Below, in pieces: positions 48,664-60,905 of a stretch of DNA of 64,000 nucleotides. Location of the stretch: the NCBI GenBank assembly GCA_011316305.1, contig SAUG01000168.1:32245-96244 (forward strand), written 5' to 3'. The notes under the pieces are model-generated. The model saw only the letters and a list, made by a program, of their open reading frames with translations, was not told the origin of the DNA and did not search any database. A program made the position numbers and the translations under genes. Within the stretch, counting starts at the first letter, position 1, and each line of letters begins with the position of its first letter. Source of the DNA: Rusavskia elegans (Eukaryota > Ascomycota > Lecanoromycetes > Teloschistales > Teloschistaceae).

Positions 48664-51443
48664 ATAAAGTCTTCGAAAGAAATATTTTCGATAGTACTAA
48701 AAAGTTTATTAGTTATAAAAATTACGGACTAGAAAAATTAGTATCTATAATATTCGAAAATAATTCTATAAATAGTTTTATATTAATTGGTTCTAATATT
48801 ACTTGGTTTAGTAAACGTATATTCTAATTTTTATCTTCTTCTAATAATAGTAGTATTTTATTTTCTTTATTAAATCGTTTTAAATATTTCTTTCGTAGAA
48901 ATAGGATATATTATATTTAGAAAAATTATTTTTCTATTCGCTTCCGTTTACGTTATAGTTACTTTTATATTATAGCGCGTAATATACCGACTTTCGGTTT
49001 TCTTTTACGTTATAATTTCTCTATATAATTACTACTACTAGTTTTTCTAATTTTTAATCGTTTTAAAATATTTTAAAGTATTATAGATAGAGTAATAATG
49101 ACTTACTATAATTAATAAATAGAGGAAAGAGAAAATCGATAAACCGCTAAAAAGATTACCGAATACTAAAAAGTAATAGAAAAACTATAAAGAAATCTAG
49201 ATATATAAAAAAATAAAAAAATAGAAAATTTAAAGAAAATTAAATAAATTAAAAGGATTTCTAGAATCTTTAGAAAGGGATTAGATAGCTAATAGTAAAA
49301 TTTAGAATTAGTAATTACTTTTTCGTATACTAAACGAGATAGTAGGTTATATATAAAAGCTAGAGATTCTAAATCTTTTAATATTACTAGCCGTAGCGAG
49401 GGCTCGCGGGATCCTACTATTAAAAAGATAAAGGCTTTATCTAGATAGCTATAGGATAACCCGGCGCTCGATAACCGTCTATCCCGCTATTTTAAAAGAC
49501 CTTTAAACGATAAATATTGTATTTAAAAGCTACGGAGATCTATATTAAAAAATCGGAAGAAAAAAGAATTTACGAATTAATAAACGCTAGTTCGATAATC
49601 GAAAACTCGACGGCCGTCTATTCTATTATTCTAAAAGATTGCTAAACGATAAATATTATATTTAAATACTAATGAAACCTATATGTAAGATTAATGAAAA
49701 GTTTTAAAAATTAATTCTAGGTACTAGAAGATTTACTACGAAAAGTCTTTTTAGTAAACTATTTCCTATTTAAATAGACGAGATATTATATTCTATATCT
49801 CTTTCTTTATCGATAGAGGTAACGTAAATATTAAAGATAAAATAAAATAAACGAATAGATATAAGAAATAGTACTATAGATTTTAAATTTAATAATAGTC
49901 TTTCTAATATAGTTTATAGTAGTTAAAGTAATAAAATTCTATTTACTAAAAAAGCTAGGCGCTAGTAGTATATATATCTTTTTCTTCTACTTTTTATTTT
50001 TCTTTTTTAAATCTATTATCTTTTTTTATAATACTACTAGCCAGTATTCTATTTCTCTTTATTTATTACTTTACTTTGCTTTTAAATATTTATAGTAAAT
50101 ATTATAAATTATAGCTAGAAAAGATTCGCACGTCGATAAAACTATCGAAGCTGCCTCTAAAAAATAAAAGATATCGAAAATACTTTTCCTATCGATATCT
50201 AAATTTATTATCTAAAGTACTAGATATAATCGCGTCTTTTAGAAATTTTATATACTATTAAAAAATATAGCCTCCTCTATAATCTATCTAAATTTAATTT
50301 CTTTTATATTTCTAAAAACTACTTCCGAAACGTTATCGTCGAAAAAGCGGAAACGGGATATATCTAAGTCTAGTTAACTAAAATTTAAACTAAAAATATC
50401 GAGTTTTCTAGTAATAAACGATGGAGTAAAGTTAAAGATAGTAGTAATAGCTACTATAATCGATATTTTTTAGAAATATCGAAAGGTAAATTATCTTTTC
50501 CTACTATTACTATTCGATATAATTTAACTAATTTTCGTTTATAGTCTATATCTATATTAGGCGATCGCGATTTCGAGCTAAATAGCCTTTTTAACTAAAG
50601 TAATAATATCTTCTTTTCGAAAGTAATCGGCAAGTATATTTTAATAGTAAAAGTTAAATTAGAGACTAAACTAAACCGTCTATCTAAAACTATAAAAGAT
50701 AGAAAATCTAATTTTATAAATAATTTTTAATTAAAAATAAAAGAATTAGAAAGAGATTATCGGAAGGTTTTTTTACTAAATTTTAATTTAAATAATACGG
50801 TAGATTTAATTTTAGATATTTAAAATTCGAAAATTAAAAAAGGAATATAGAAATAGATAGAAAGCGAAAATCGTATTAATTAGAACGCTAATAATTAGAA
50901 ACGCGTATCAATTACTAATATAATGATAAATATATTTCTATTACTATATCTATAATAATATCTATTTCCATTATATTTCCATCGTATCTATATTAATAGC
51001 CTCTAGATAAAAGTTAAAAAGTATCTAAATTTCGATAAAATCTAGACTATTACTAAAATATTAGATTTAACCTCTTTTAATTATCTTTTCGTTAAATTAT
51101 ATTCGCTAAGCAATTTTACTTTCGTATTTTCTTTCGCTATTAAAGTTATTAATATAATTAAATTAGCTCGTCTAAATAAAGAAATAAACTTTTATTTTAA
51201 AAATATATCGTTTATTCTATATACTAATATTATTTTCTAACCGTTTACTAAATATTAGATATCTATATAAATTTTACGATTCGCGTTAAACTAATATTTA
51301 ATTATAAAACGGATTCGACTAGATTATAAAACTAGAAATTTAGTAGATTTAATCTTTTAGAGATATTAAATTAAATAGCAGATATAGATATATTCTTAAT
51401 CGAATAGAATAATCTAATATATACGGCTATAAAATTAAAATAT
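48664..51443. other. AT-rich RIP-degraded DNA, unclassified
   Basis: 2.8 kb of RIP-type DNA. Near 49,440-49,680 two related segments (each with CCGTCTAT...AAACGATAAATAT) form a diverged direct repeat. A CGAGGGCTCGCG patch at about 49,395-49,410 is unusually GC-rich. No protein family was recognised. Confidence 0.5.
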
Positions 51444-51457
51444 ATAAAAAAAAATAG

Positions 51458-51869
51458 GGTCTGGATGGCGCAGTAGTAACGTTACGTGACTTGGAGGCCC
51501 GGCGGATCTAGCGCTCTTCGGAGTTAACGGAGTTAATCCGACGGGTCGGGGGTTCGAATCCCTCGAAAGCTAATCTAATATTTAAATTTTTTCTATCGAC
51601 TCTAGTCGATTATTATAGAGTTTTAAAAATATAGAAAAACTAGATAGTAGATCGTTTCGGTCTAGCCCGATCGATCGGAGGAAATTAAGTTAATTAAAGT
51701 TAAATAGATTACGGTTTCCCTCTAGATTTTAGTTCAGATCTAGCTCCTTCGGGAATCTTTAATTCGAGGTTTCGGTAAAAATACTTAAATATTAAATAAT
51801 TACGTAATCTGATCGAATTAGCGCCTCTAGCGTTAAATTCGTAAAAGATTAAAATCAAAAATCCGAATG
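51458..51869 (+). mobile_element. tRNA-derived SINE, copy 2 (RIP-affected)
   Basis: 412-bp forward copy of the SINE at 44376-44801. Head with A box TGGCGCAGTAG (51466-51476) and B box GGTTCGAATCC (51551-51561, perfect); body collinear with copy 1 and ending ...AAAAATCCGAATG. The flanks share the identical 14-bp string ataaaaaaaaatag (51444-51457 and 51870-51883), a target duplication, although its low complexity makes it weaker evidence than in copy 1. Many differences from copy 1 are C to T or G to A, so this copy was present during RIP. Confidence 0.82.
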
Positions 51870-51883
51870 ATAAAAAAAAATAG

Positions 51884-52670
51884 AAAGTAGTTTTCGGATC
51901 CGGATAATAATTTCTACTAGAAATAGATTTCTAAATTTTCTGAATTACGTTATAAAAAGTTAGAAATAAAGAGAAAAAAAACTATTATATATAAGAAAAG
52001 TAACTTTTCCGAAACTATATTAAAAGTTAATTTCGATATTTCTAAAATTAAATTTTAGATAGAAAACTAGAATTATATTAAAGATAATATCGGTAAAAAT
52101 AATATCTATAGCGAAGATAATATTACTTCCGACGAAAATAATATAGTTTAATATCTGGCTTTATAGTAATAGATTAGTAGTTTAATTTTTTTTTTCTATT
52201 TATATAGATAATTAAAGTATTTAATAGTTAATATAACTAATAATTAATATACGAATATAGTTAAAGATTATTAGATAGAAGGTCTTTATTTTATTTCTAT
52301 TTATAATACTTCTAATTATATTATTAAAATATCTAATATACGAAATTAAATTACTAATATACCATTATCTAAACTATATATTAAAAGATATTATATCTAT
52401 TTATAAAATAATATAATATAGAATACTATTATATATTCTACAGCTATTATACTAATTACTATATACGACTACGATAACTAAATTCTATTAAATAAATTTT
52501 ATTTTTAGAGATATATAATAGTGGTCCTGAAATATTACGACTATTAATAATAAAAATAGTATATTAATAATCTTTTAACCGCTAATAACGCTTGATTTTT
52601 TTCGAATATTTAAATAATATATAGTTAATAGCGCGTATTTAGTAATAGTAAATTTAAAAATCACTTTAAA
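51884..52670. other. AT-rich RIP-degraded DNA, unclassified
   Basis: About 790 bp of RIP-saturated DNA between SINE copy 2 and the reverse solo LTR. Nothing recognised. Confidence 0.5.
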
Positions 52671-52675
52671 TTTTT

Positions 52676-52909
52676 TATAATAGAAAACTAATTATATAAA
52701 ATTCCAAGCTGATTTCCTATAACTATAGAGAAGTGAAGCATTTATATATACAAGTATTTCTATATTAGGTCTATATTTGCTTTTATATCCGCTTTTACGA
52801 TTAGTAACCGAATTAGTTAATATCCGAATTCGTATATAACTATATAATCCAGATATATATTTTATAATCTTTTAAACCGTTTATATAGTTTAGAATTTTA
52901 ACTACTATA
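52676..52909 (-). repeat. Solo LTR, family B, RIP-mutated copy
   Basis: 234-bp reverse-strand copy of the repeat at 36719-36958. On its own strand it runs from TATAGTAG to CTATTATA (from TG...CA). The flanks are ttttt (52671-52675) and ctttt (52910-52914), a 5-bp duplication with one C to T change. It lies about 85 bp upstream of the Copia element's target duplication and is a separate LTR family from that element. Confidence 0.65.
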
Positions 52910-52998
52910 CTTTTCTCTTCCTAAATAAAATATAGAGGGAAGTAAATATTTTCTAAAACTAAATAGTAATAGAAATAAAACTATAACTAATAATAACG

Positions 52999-55900
52999 TA
53001 AAAGCCTATATGGCGGGATTATTATAAAAGAGTTATCTGAATTTTTTTAAAATAGTCGCTGAAATTATATAACTTGCCTATTTAGATATAGTACCTATTT
53101 TATTAGATTTAGTATATTTTAGTAACGGCTATATTTTATATAATTTAGTAATTCTATAGATTTTACTTTTCGTATATTTTAATTAATACGATTATATATT
53201 TATATCTAATCGTCCTATAATTATAAACCCGAATACCGCAGGCTAAAGCGATATTTAGTAATCTTTACCGATATATATTTATTACTTTAAAAAGTATTAT
53301 TTACCTAAATAATAAACGGAAGAATTTTTTACCGCGAAATCTATTACTAGTAGAAGAAATTTTTTACTATAGTTCTACTAGGAATAATTATATAAAGCAG
53401 TTAATTTATTAGAATATCTATTAAACGTTTAAAAGGAAGAGTAATTTACTTTATAGTTATAAGTTTAAGCTATACGCTAGCGAATATAAAGGAAGATTTC
53501 GTTACTAGATATTTCTTTTTCTTTTAATATTACTCTAGCTTCTACCGAACGTTTTAATATCCTTTTATATTATCGGTATAGCGTTTAAACGACCTATTAT
53601 CTTGGCTTAAACTAAAGATTAGGACTAGTAGATTGTAATTATTAAAGCTAAAGCAGTTTAAATATATATTTAGAACTATATCGATTCTTTTTAATCTAAT
53701 AAACTCTAATAAAGATAAAAACTAATCTTTCCGGTATATATTCCGCTAATAGAAATACCTCTAATAATTATAGTAACCTAGAAATAAATTAACGTTGTAT
53801 AAAAGGCTTATAAAAATACTAAATAGCGCTATAAACAATCCTATAATAGATATAAAAAAGAATAGAAAGTAATCGTTAGTATAATCGACTATATTTACGA
53901 AAATATTTTAGTAGTAAATCTAGTATTTCTTAGATTCGTTAAATTTTATCTATAGAATTTACTACGAATATTAAAATCTAGAATCGTATCTACCGACTCC
54001 GCTAGAATTATAGAAATAGCGTAATAGTATAAAAAGCTATCCGCAGACTCTATATAAAACTAAAGTATTAAAGTATAATTTAATAAATACTCGTAGATAT
54101 ATCTTTAGGCTAAATATATTAGAATTTCAGAAATTAAAGATATTAGAAAAATATTAAGAGATTTTATCTTTATTATCTATAATCTAGCTCTTTTATTTTT
54201 ATAAAACTATAAGTTTAGACTAGATTCTATTACGGATTACGAAGAATAATATTATAAATCTATTAAGAAATTCCGTAACTACGTTCGCCTATATAACCTT
54301 AAAGTCTCTAACGTCTATACTATATTTACTATTATAGAAAGTAATAATAGTAATAATAATATAGATAAAAATAAAGGTAAAAAGAAAAATAAAGAAAAAG
54401 ACGGAAATCTTTCGTTTAAAGATAATAATAAGCCGCTAAAATACGTCTATAGCCTAAAGTATTTTTTTAAAAAATACTATTATATCGCGGAATATTTCGG
54501 AAGGAATTATCCGAAAAAGCTAGCTAGCTTTAAGTTTAAAGTAGTAAAGATAAAAAAAGTTAAAAATAAGCTCGACGACGATAAAGAAATAAAAGATAAG
54601 TAAAAATACTCTAATTAATATATAAAAGAAGAATATAAAAGTAGTAAAAAAGACGATAAATTAGTATCTACTAGCGTTTTATTAGCTATATTTCTAGGAA
54701 CCTTTATCGCTAATTACTTCTTTCGTTTATTTTAGATTTTTAACGGTAGTTTAATAATTAATCTATATAATAATACTATAGCCTACCGCTTTATTAAAGA
54801 CCGAAACTATACTAACGGCTTATATATTATTATAGGCGAAGGACCTATATCTATTATAGTATACGGAAGGATTATAGTTAATATTGATTTACTAAATAAT
54901 AAGATATCGTTAAAACTCTTTAATATAAACTATATTTCTAATTTTAAAACTAATCTAGTTTTAGAAAAATATATATAGAAGAAAAGTAACCTCTTTAAAA
55001 ATCCTAGAACTTTTCGCGTTAAATATAACGGAAAAATTATTATTAAATATAAAATAATTAGCGAGTTATCTATACTAGAAAATAATATAAATAGATATAG
55101 AGACGTCGTTCTACCGTCTTTCGCTATAGCTAAATTAGATATAACTAAAGACTAGTACTAGCTACTCGCTTATACCGCCGATAAAGCTATCTAGTACCTA
55201 TAGTAAATAGTTAAAAAGATAGAGATTACGGATAAGACTAAGGTAATATTAATTAATAAATATTTAATATACGCCGTCTCTAAGGCCTATTAGATTATTT
55301 TAATCTCTTTACGTAAATTAGAGAATTCCGATAAGTCTTTCTATTATATTATTTACGATTTAATTCTAACAGCCGTCGGCCTAAACCGTTATTACTAGAT
55401 TTTATATTTTATATATAATAAAACGGATTTCTATTTTATTAAAATCTATCGCTTTAAATCTAAAGCTAATAAATTTCTTCGCCGTTCTTTTAAATTTATA
55501 TAAATACGCTATAAAGGTATAATAGTATTTATATAGTCAGATACGGAATTAACTTTAGAAAAGAAATTTTTAAACTTTATTATAGAGCTAGGAATTTCCT
55601 AGGAATCTGCTACTCTAGATATATAAATTTAAAAGAGTTATTCGGAACGATTAGATTATATTTTTATTATTAAAATCCGAGTAATAATAAATAGAATAAA
55701 TCTGTTATATTATATTTAGCTCTAGATTATTTTAGCCGCCGCCTATATTATAAACGTTATACTAAAAAAGAAGTTTATATAGAAAATTCTATTTTAAATA
55801 GTTATAAAAACTGTTTTATATCTAGGCTATCTCTGAATATACGGGTATAAAGCCTATATATTAGATAAATATATTCCGAATTTCTAAAAACTATATCCTA

Positions 55901-58760
55901 GAGTTTATATTAAATTTGTAGTAGAATATAATAGGACGAATATCTATTTTATCTAGATTCCGAGCTAGAGGAAAGTTATCTATACTCGTAATATTATATT
56001 TAACGAGACCTTGTTCTACTAATCTAGAAAAGTTAACTAAATTTAGCTATAAACGGAACTATTTCTATATAATACGTTCGATATCCTATATATAAACTAC
56101 TCTATTACTAAATTTAGTAATAGTAAAAACGATAAAAATAATATCTCTAAATAGATCTAAACGAATCCGGATATATCTAGAAAAAAATCTTTATTTTTAA
56201 TATCCGATAATAAAGAAAAAGATAAAGAGAATCAGTTTTTTCTATTACCGCCTACTTTAGAGAATAGGATACCGCTATAAAATAGCTATAATAGCGGAAA
56301 TTTAGCTAATAAATTATATTATAATCCTACTAACGAGAGTATTCCTTTTATAAAAGTAATAGAATAGTTTAACGAACTCGTTTAAATAGATATATAGTTA
56401 TTTAATAGCAGATTTATATTTAATAAAAATATATCTAGATTTCTTAAAAATAACGAAGATTTTCTTTCGCCTACTTCGACGTTTTTAGAGCTAAAGAGAA
56501 CTCGTAGCCTAAATAAACTATATTATATTAAAGATAATATTATTTTTTTAGACGTTATACGCCGCCGAAAGAAAATAGATAAAATAAATAAAGCCGAAAA
56601 GATAACTATTAAAAAAACTATAAAGAAATTAAAACGGAACGAAGTTTATATAATCTTTTTTTAATATACTGTTACCGGAATTCCTACGGCTTTCTTTATA
56701 GTATTCGCCGTCTATCTTCTAGCTTTTATAATATACGAAGATAACGTTCTAATACTAGACTATTAGTTTCTTCTACTAGGAATAGGGTATTACTATAATT
56801 AACTGCCGCCGGAACTTCGTTTCTGGAATAATCTATTAAAATATCCGCTTATAGAAAGATTTATAGAAGCCGTTTAAATTAAAATAAAGAAACTATAGGA
56901 TAAGAATATCTAAAAAAAAGTAGTATTCGGTACTATAATTTAATATAGTAAAAAACCTATTCCTTTTATATAGATTTTTAAATATAAATTCGATAAATAA
57001 AATTATCTAACTAAATTAAAAGTATACCTTTATATTAAAGATAACTTCTAGAGTATCGATACTAATATCTATACTATTATTTCAGCGATTTATATCGTTC
57101 GAATATTTATAGCTATTGTTATATATTTTAGATTCTAAACTAGATAGTATAATACGGTTAACGCTTTCCTTAATTATAAAATTAATAAACTTACTTACGT
57201 TAAACCTCTACTAGGCTAGAAAGGGTCGAAGTCTATTTTTTTATAACTTTTTAAAGCGCTTTATAGTCTAAAGCAGTCGCCGGCGCTATAGTTTTACTAT
57301 CTTTCGAATATTCTAGTAGACCTAGGATTTTTAGTAGTATCCGGAACCGAATATTTATTCGTTTATAAATATATAATACTATTTCTCTTTATAGACGATA
57401 TTTATATCGTCTATAAGGACCGCTATATATAATATATTAAGGAATTTTAGATAAAGCTCTTTAAACGCTACGAAATAAAATATCTAGACGAAATATCCTG
57501 GTTTTTTAAAATTCGTATTACTCGCGATTGCGAAACCTATAAACTATTATTATATTAAGATTTCTATATCGATAAAATTATAAAGAAGTATAATAGTAAC
57601 TTATTAAATAAAGTTTTTAAAACTCTATTTATTAGCTCCGAAACGTTTATTAAAAATATAGATACGGCCGAATTCTAGTAAATTCTATTATACTAATAAC
57701 TGGTCGGATTATTTAATTTTATAGCTGTTATTACTCGCGCTAATATTAGTTATACCGCTTTAAAACTCTTAGAATTTTTAACGAATCTATCGAAACGTTA
57801 TTTAAAGTTAGTAATTAGAACTATATAGTATTTAGAATATTATAGATTCTATTTAATCGTCTTCGATATTTATATAACCGATTTAAATATATTATTTATT
57901 ACTTTATCGGACGCTTTATTCGCTAATAATCTATTAACTCGGCGAAGTTTATAAAATTATACGTTTAAATTATTCGGCGGAATAATAGACTAGAAAGTTT
58001 TAAAATAGAAAACGGTTATAATAAGCTTAATTAAAGCCGAGCTTCTCGCAGCTACCGTTAGCGGAAAAAAACTTCTATAGTAGAATCGGTTCTTTAAAAA
58101 AATATTATTTAATCTAAGATATAAATTATATATCTAAATTAATAATATATAAACGATATAAATATTTTAAAACGTTAACTCGCAGTTCGTAACGAAGCTC
58201 CGCTATATTAATATTTATCGTTACTAGCTATATTAGAAGATTCGTAATAAAAATATATCTATTAGATATATAGCCTCTATAGTAATTCTAATAGATTACT
58301 TTATAAAGATTTATCCGGTTTAATATTATAAAGAATTTATAAGCTTACTAGGACTCTAGAATCTGCTTTTAAAAGAACGCTATAATAGCGATTCTTCCGC
58401 CGCCGTCTCTAGCGCTCTAAACGTTGCTAATATATCTAAATCCGGTTAAACTAAAAAGAAAAATAAAGTTAATAATAATATATAGTAGCGAGGAATAGAG
58501 TTAAGGTTAAAATTATAAGTAATCGATTCTAAAAAGATATAAAAACCTATATAACGGGATTATTATAAGAGAATTATCTAAATTTTTCTAAAATAGTCGC
58601 TAAAATTACGTAATTTATTCATTTAAATATAGTATCTACTCTATTAGATTTAGCGTATTTTAGTAACGGCTATATTTTATATAATTTAGCAATTCTATAG
58701 ATTTTACTTCTCGTATATTTTAATCAATACGATTATATATCTACATCCAATCGTCTTATA
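52999..58760 (+). mobile_element. Ty1/Copia retrotransposon, complete but RIP-inactivated
   Basis: 5762 bp with 221-bp LTRs at 52999-53219 and 58540-58760; the ends TAAAA and CTTATA or CCTATA derive from TG...CA. Target duplication taacg is exact (52994-52998 and 58761-58765). Read across stops on the + strand: Gag with degraded zinc knuckle near 54,435-54,530 (YSLKYFFKKYYYIAEYFGRNYPK), an integrase region (about 55,080-55,900), reverse transcriptase with the core FLFIDDIYIVYKDR near 57,380-57,425, and RNase H near 57,960-58,090 (LFGGIIDQKVLKQKTVIISLIKAELLA). The gene order (integrase before RT) is that of Copia. Stop codons from Trp and Gln codons make it non-functional. Confidence 0.88.
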
Positions 58761-58765
58761 TAACG

Positions 58766-60659
58766 AATAAAATAAAGTAAAAAGTAAAAATTTATCTTTA
58801 TATAATTAATATAGAAGTAAATAAATATATTAGTAGAAACTCGCTATCGACTACTATAATCTCGAATTTTTTAATTTTCGGAGCTTTTTCTTTTAATAAT
58901 ATTATCGATTATCTGCTCTAATAATAGTAATAATAACTATTATAGTATACCGTATCTAACCCGGCGGCAGTTAAAATTATTATAAAATCTTTATAGAATA
59001 ATAGATAACGAGCTAATAAAGTAGTAATTATAATTTATAAAAGTAATTACTATTTTTATATCGTAATAGATACTATAAATTAGATTATTCGATAGAGATA
59101 TTATCTATATTAGTAGTTCTGTTAATTTATTTCGGGAAGTATTATTTTTTCTAATAATTTCCGGTACTAAAATATCGAAATTCGTATAAAATACTTCGGT
59201 AAATTTAGCCGATTTATCTAGATTATATATTTATAAAAGTTTAATACTATTTTTATATAAATAAATCGATTTTTAGATATATACGATCTATTTTTCTTTA
59301 AACGATTAATTTTATTCTAGCTATATAGAATTTAAACGAATAAATTTTATAGCCTTTATATTAACGATATTACCCGTCTCTTTATATACTATATAAGTAT
59401 ATAATAGAAATTCAAAGGTATATATAGTAATTATCTATAGAAATATCGCTAAAATAAATATTTATATTTATCTTTATATAGATTATAATCTATAGTCGGT
59501 ATAAGATTTTTATTACAGATATAGATTCCGTAATCTCCTAGAAAATAAACGAGTACGAGAGCTAGAAACCGTATAGATAATAATTCTATACTATTTCCTT
59601 CTATTCCGCTATAGTTACGTTAATTATTATCGAGGTAAATTATAGACTATAATATTTTTCCGCCCGATTTCCTATAAAATAATAAAGGCTTTAGTTTTTT
59701 GACTTTATCTTTTTAATCTACTATTAATAACTCTAATAGATCTAGATATAAAAATAAACTTTCTATAATTTAAATCGAGATTTTATTAGTAAATATAGTT
59801 AAAAGAAAAAAAACTAATAGTCGTTTATTAATTAGATTTCTACTATATATATTAAAGGCTATAAATTTATTTAGCTATATATTTTTATCGGATATCGATC
59901 GTATATAATTAGATTTTTAGCTCGACTTTATATCTTTTTAGAAATCGTTTTCTCTCTCTTTAACGCCTTTAGGCCTAGGAAATATACTACCTTTACCGGC
60001 TATTTCTACTAATACCCGCGCGGCTCGCCGTAAAACCTGCTAAATATATATCTTTAAGATATAGTATATAGCAGCCTAACGTTAAATAGATCGGTTCTAG
60101 AATAAAAGAGAATATAAATATATAGATCTCGATTTTACTAATAAAAATCGCTCTAGTTTTTAACGGAAGCCTCGACTCTATTAAAGGCGGTAGATATACT
60201 AAAACTAAAGAATAGTAAATAATTATTTAGACTTCGACGTAACTATATTTAAAGTATAATAATTATATTATAATAGGCGGCCCTATTATATCTCCGCTTT
60301 ATACTAGAATATAGAGGGGTTTAATTTACCGAACTTTCGATTTAAATTCTTCTAATTAAGGAATATATATTATATATTTTCTAGAATAAAAAACCGTATC
60401 TAAAGTTATTATTAAATTTTTATTAAATATAATTTCGTAAATTAATAAAAAGTTCCGCTTTAATATTATTTTAGGATTATTTATATTTTTATTTACTCTT
60501 TACTCTATAGAAAATTAACGAGAATAACTTTTTTTTAAAATAAATAAAAGGTAAAAATATCGTATCTAATTTAAAATTAAAGTATATTTTAATATATACG
60601 AATATTTAAAATAATAAATAAAATTTAAAATCTAATTAATCTTTTCCTTTTCTAGAAAT
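58766..60659. other. AT-rich RIP-degraded DNA, probably 3' part of the reverse Gypsy element
   Basis: 1.9 kb between the Copia element and the integrase end of a reverse-strand Gypsy element. It may hold that element's 3' untranslated region and LTR, but the partner LTR lies outside the window, so I cannot define it. Confidence 0.45.
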
Positions 60660-60905
60660 TTATATTTTATCGTCGCTTTTTTCGCGGAAACTATTTTTAG
60701 ATATAGGTTTAAATTTAAGTAAATAATTATTATTTAGATTCTCCGCTGGCTTTAATTTATAAGGCTTTTTTCGTTTACGTTTTCCGCCTAGTAGAAGCTG
60801 TTCTACGGTAACTTTTTTTAATCTTTTATATCTATAAAGTATTTTCTCTCTAATAGTAATATCTCTTTCTATAAAGTATTTTTTTATATAATCTCTACTA
60901 ATCAA
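60660..60905 (-). pseudogene. Surviving 81-codon frame: integrase C-terminus with chromodomain-like end
   Basis: An intact 81-codon reading frame on the reverse strand in RIP DNA. The segment VEQLLLGGKRKRKKPYKLKPAENLNN resembles the chromodomain of chromovirus integrases, which end in W-P-ENL-NA. It is the tail of the Gypsy polyprotein, not an independent gene; the frame is short enough to have escaped stops by chance. Confidence 0.55.

Noticed and set aside
36719..52909. The inverted 235-bp repeats as ends of one 16-kb DNA transposon
   Set aside because: The right copy has its own 5-bp duplication (ttttt/ctttt), and the interval contains unrelated, independently flanked elements. Two solo LTRs in opposite orientation explain it better.
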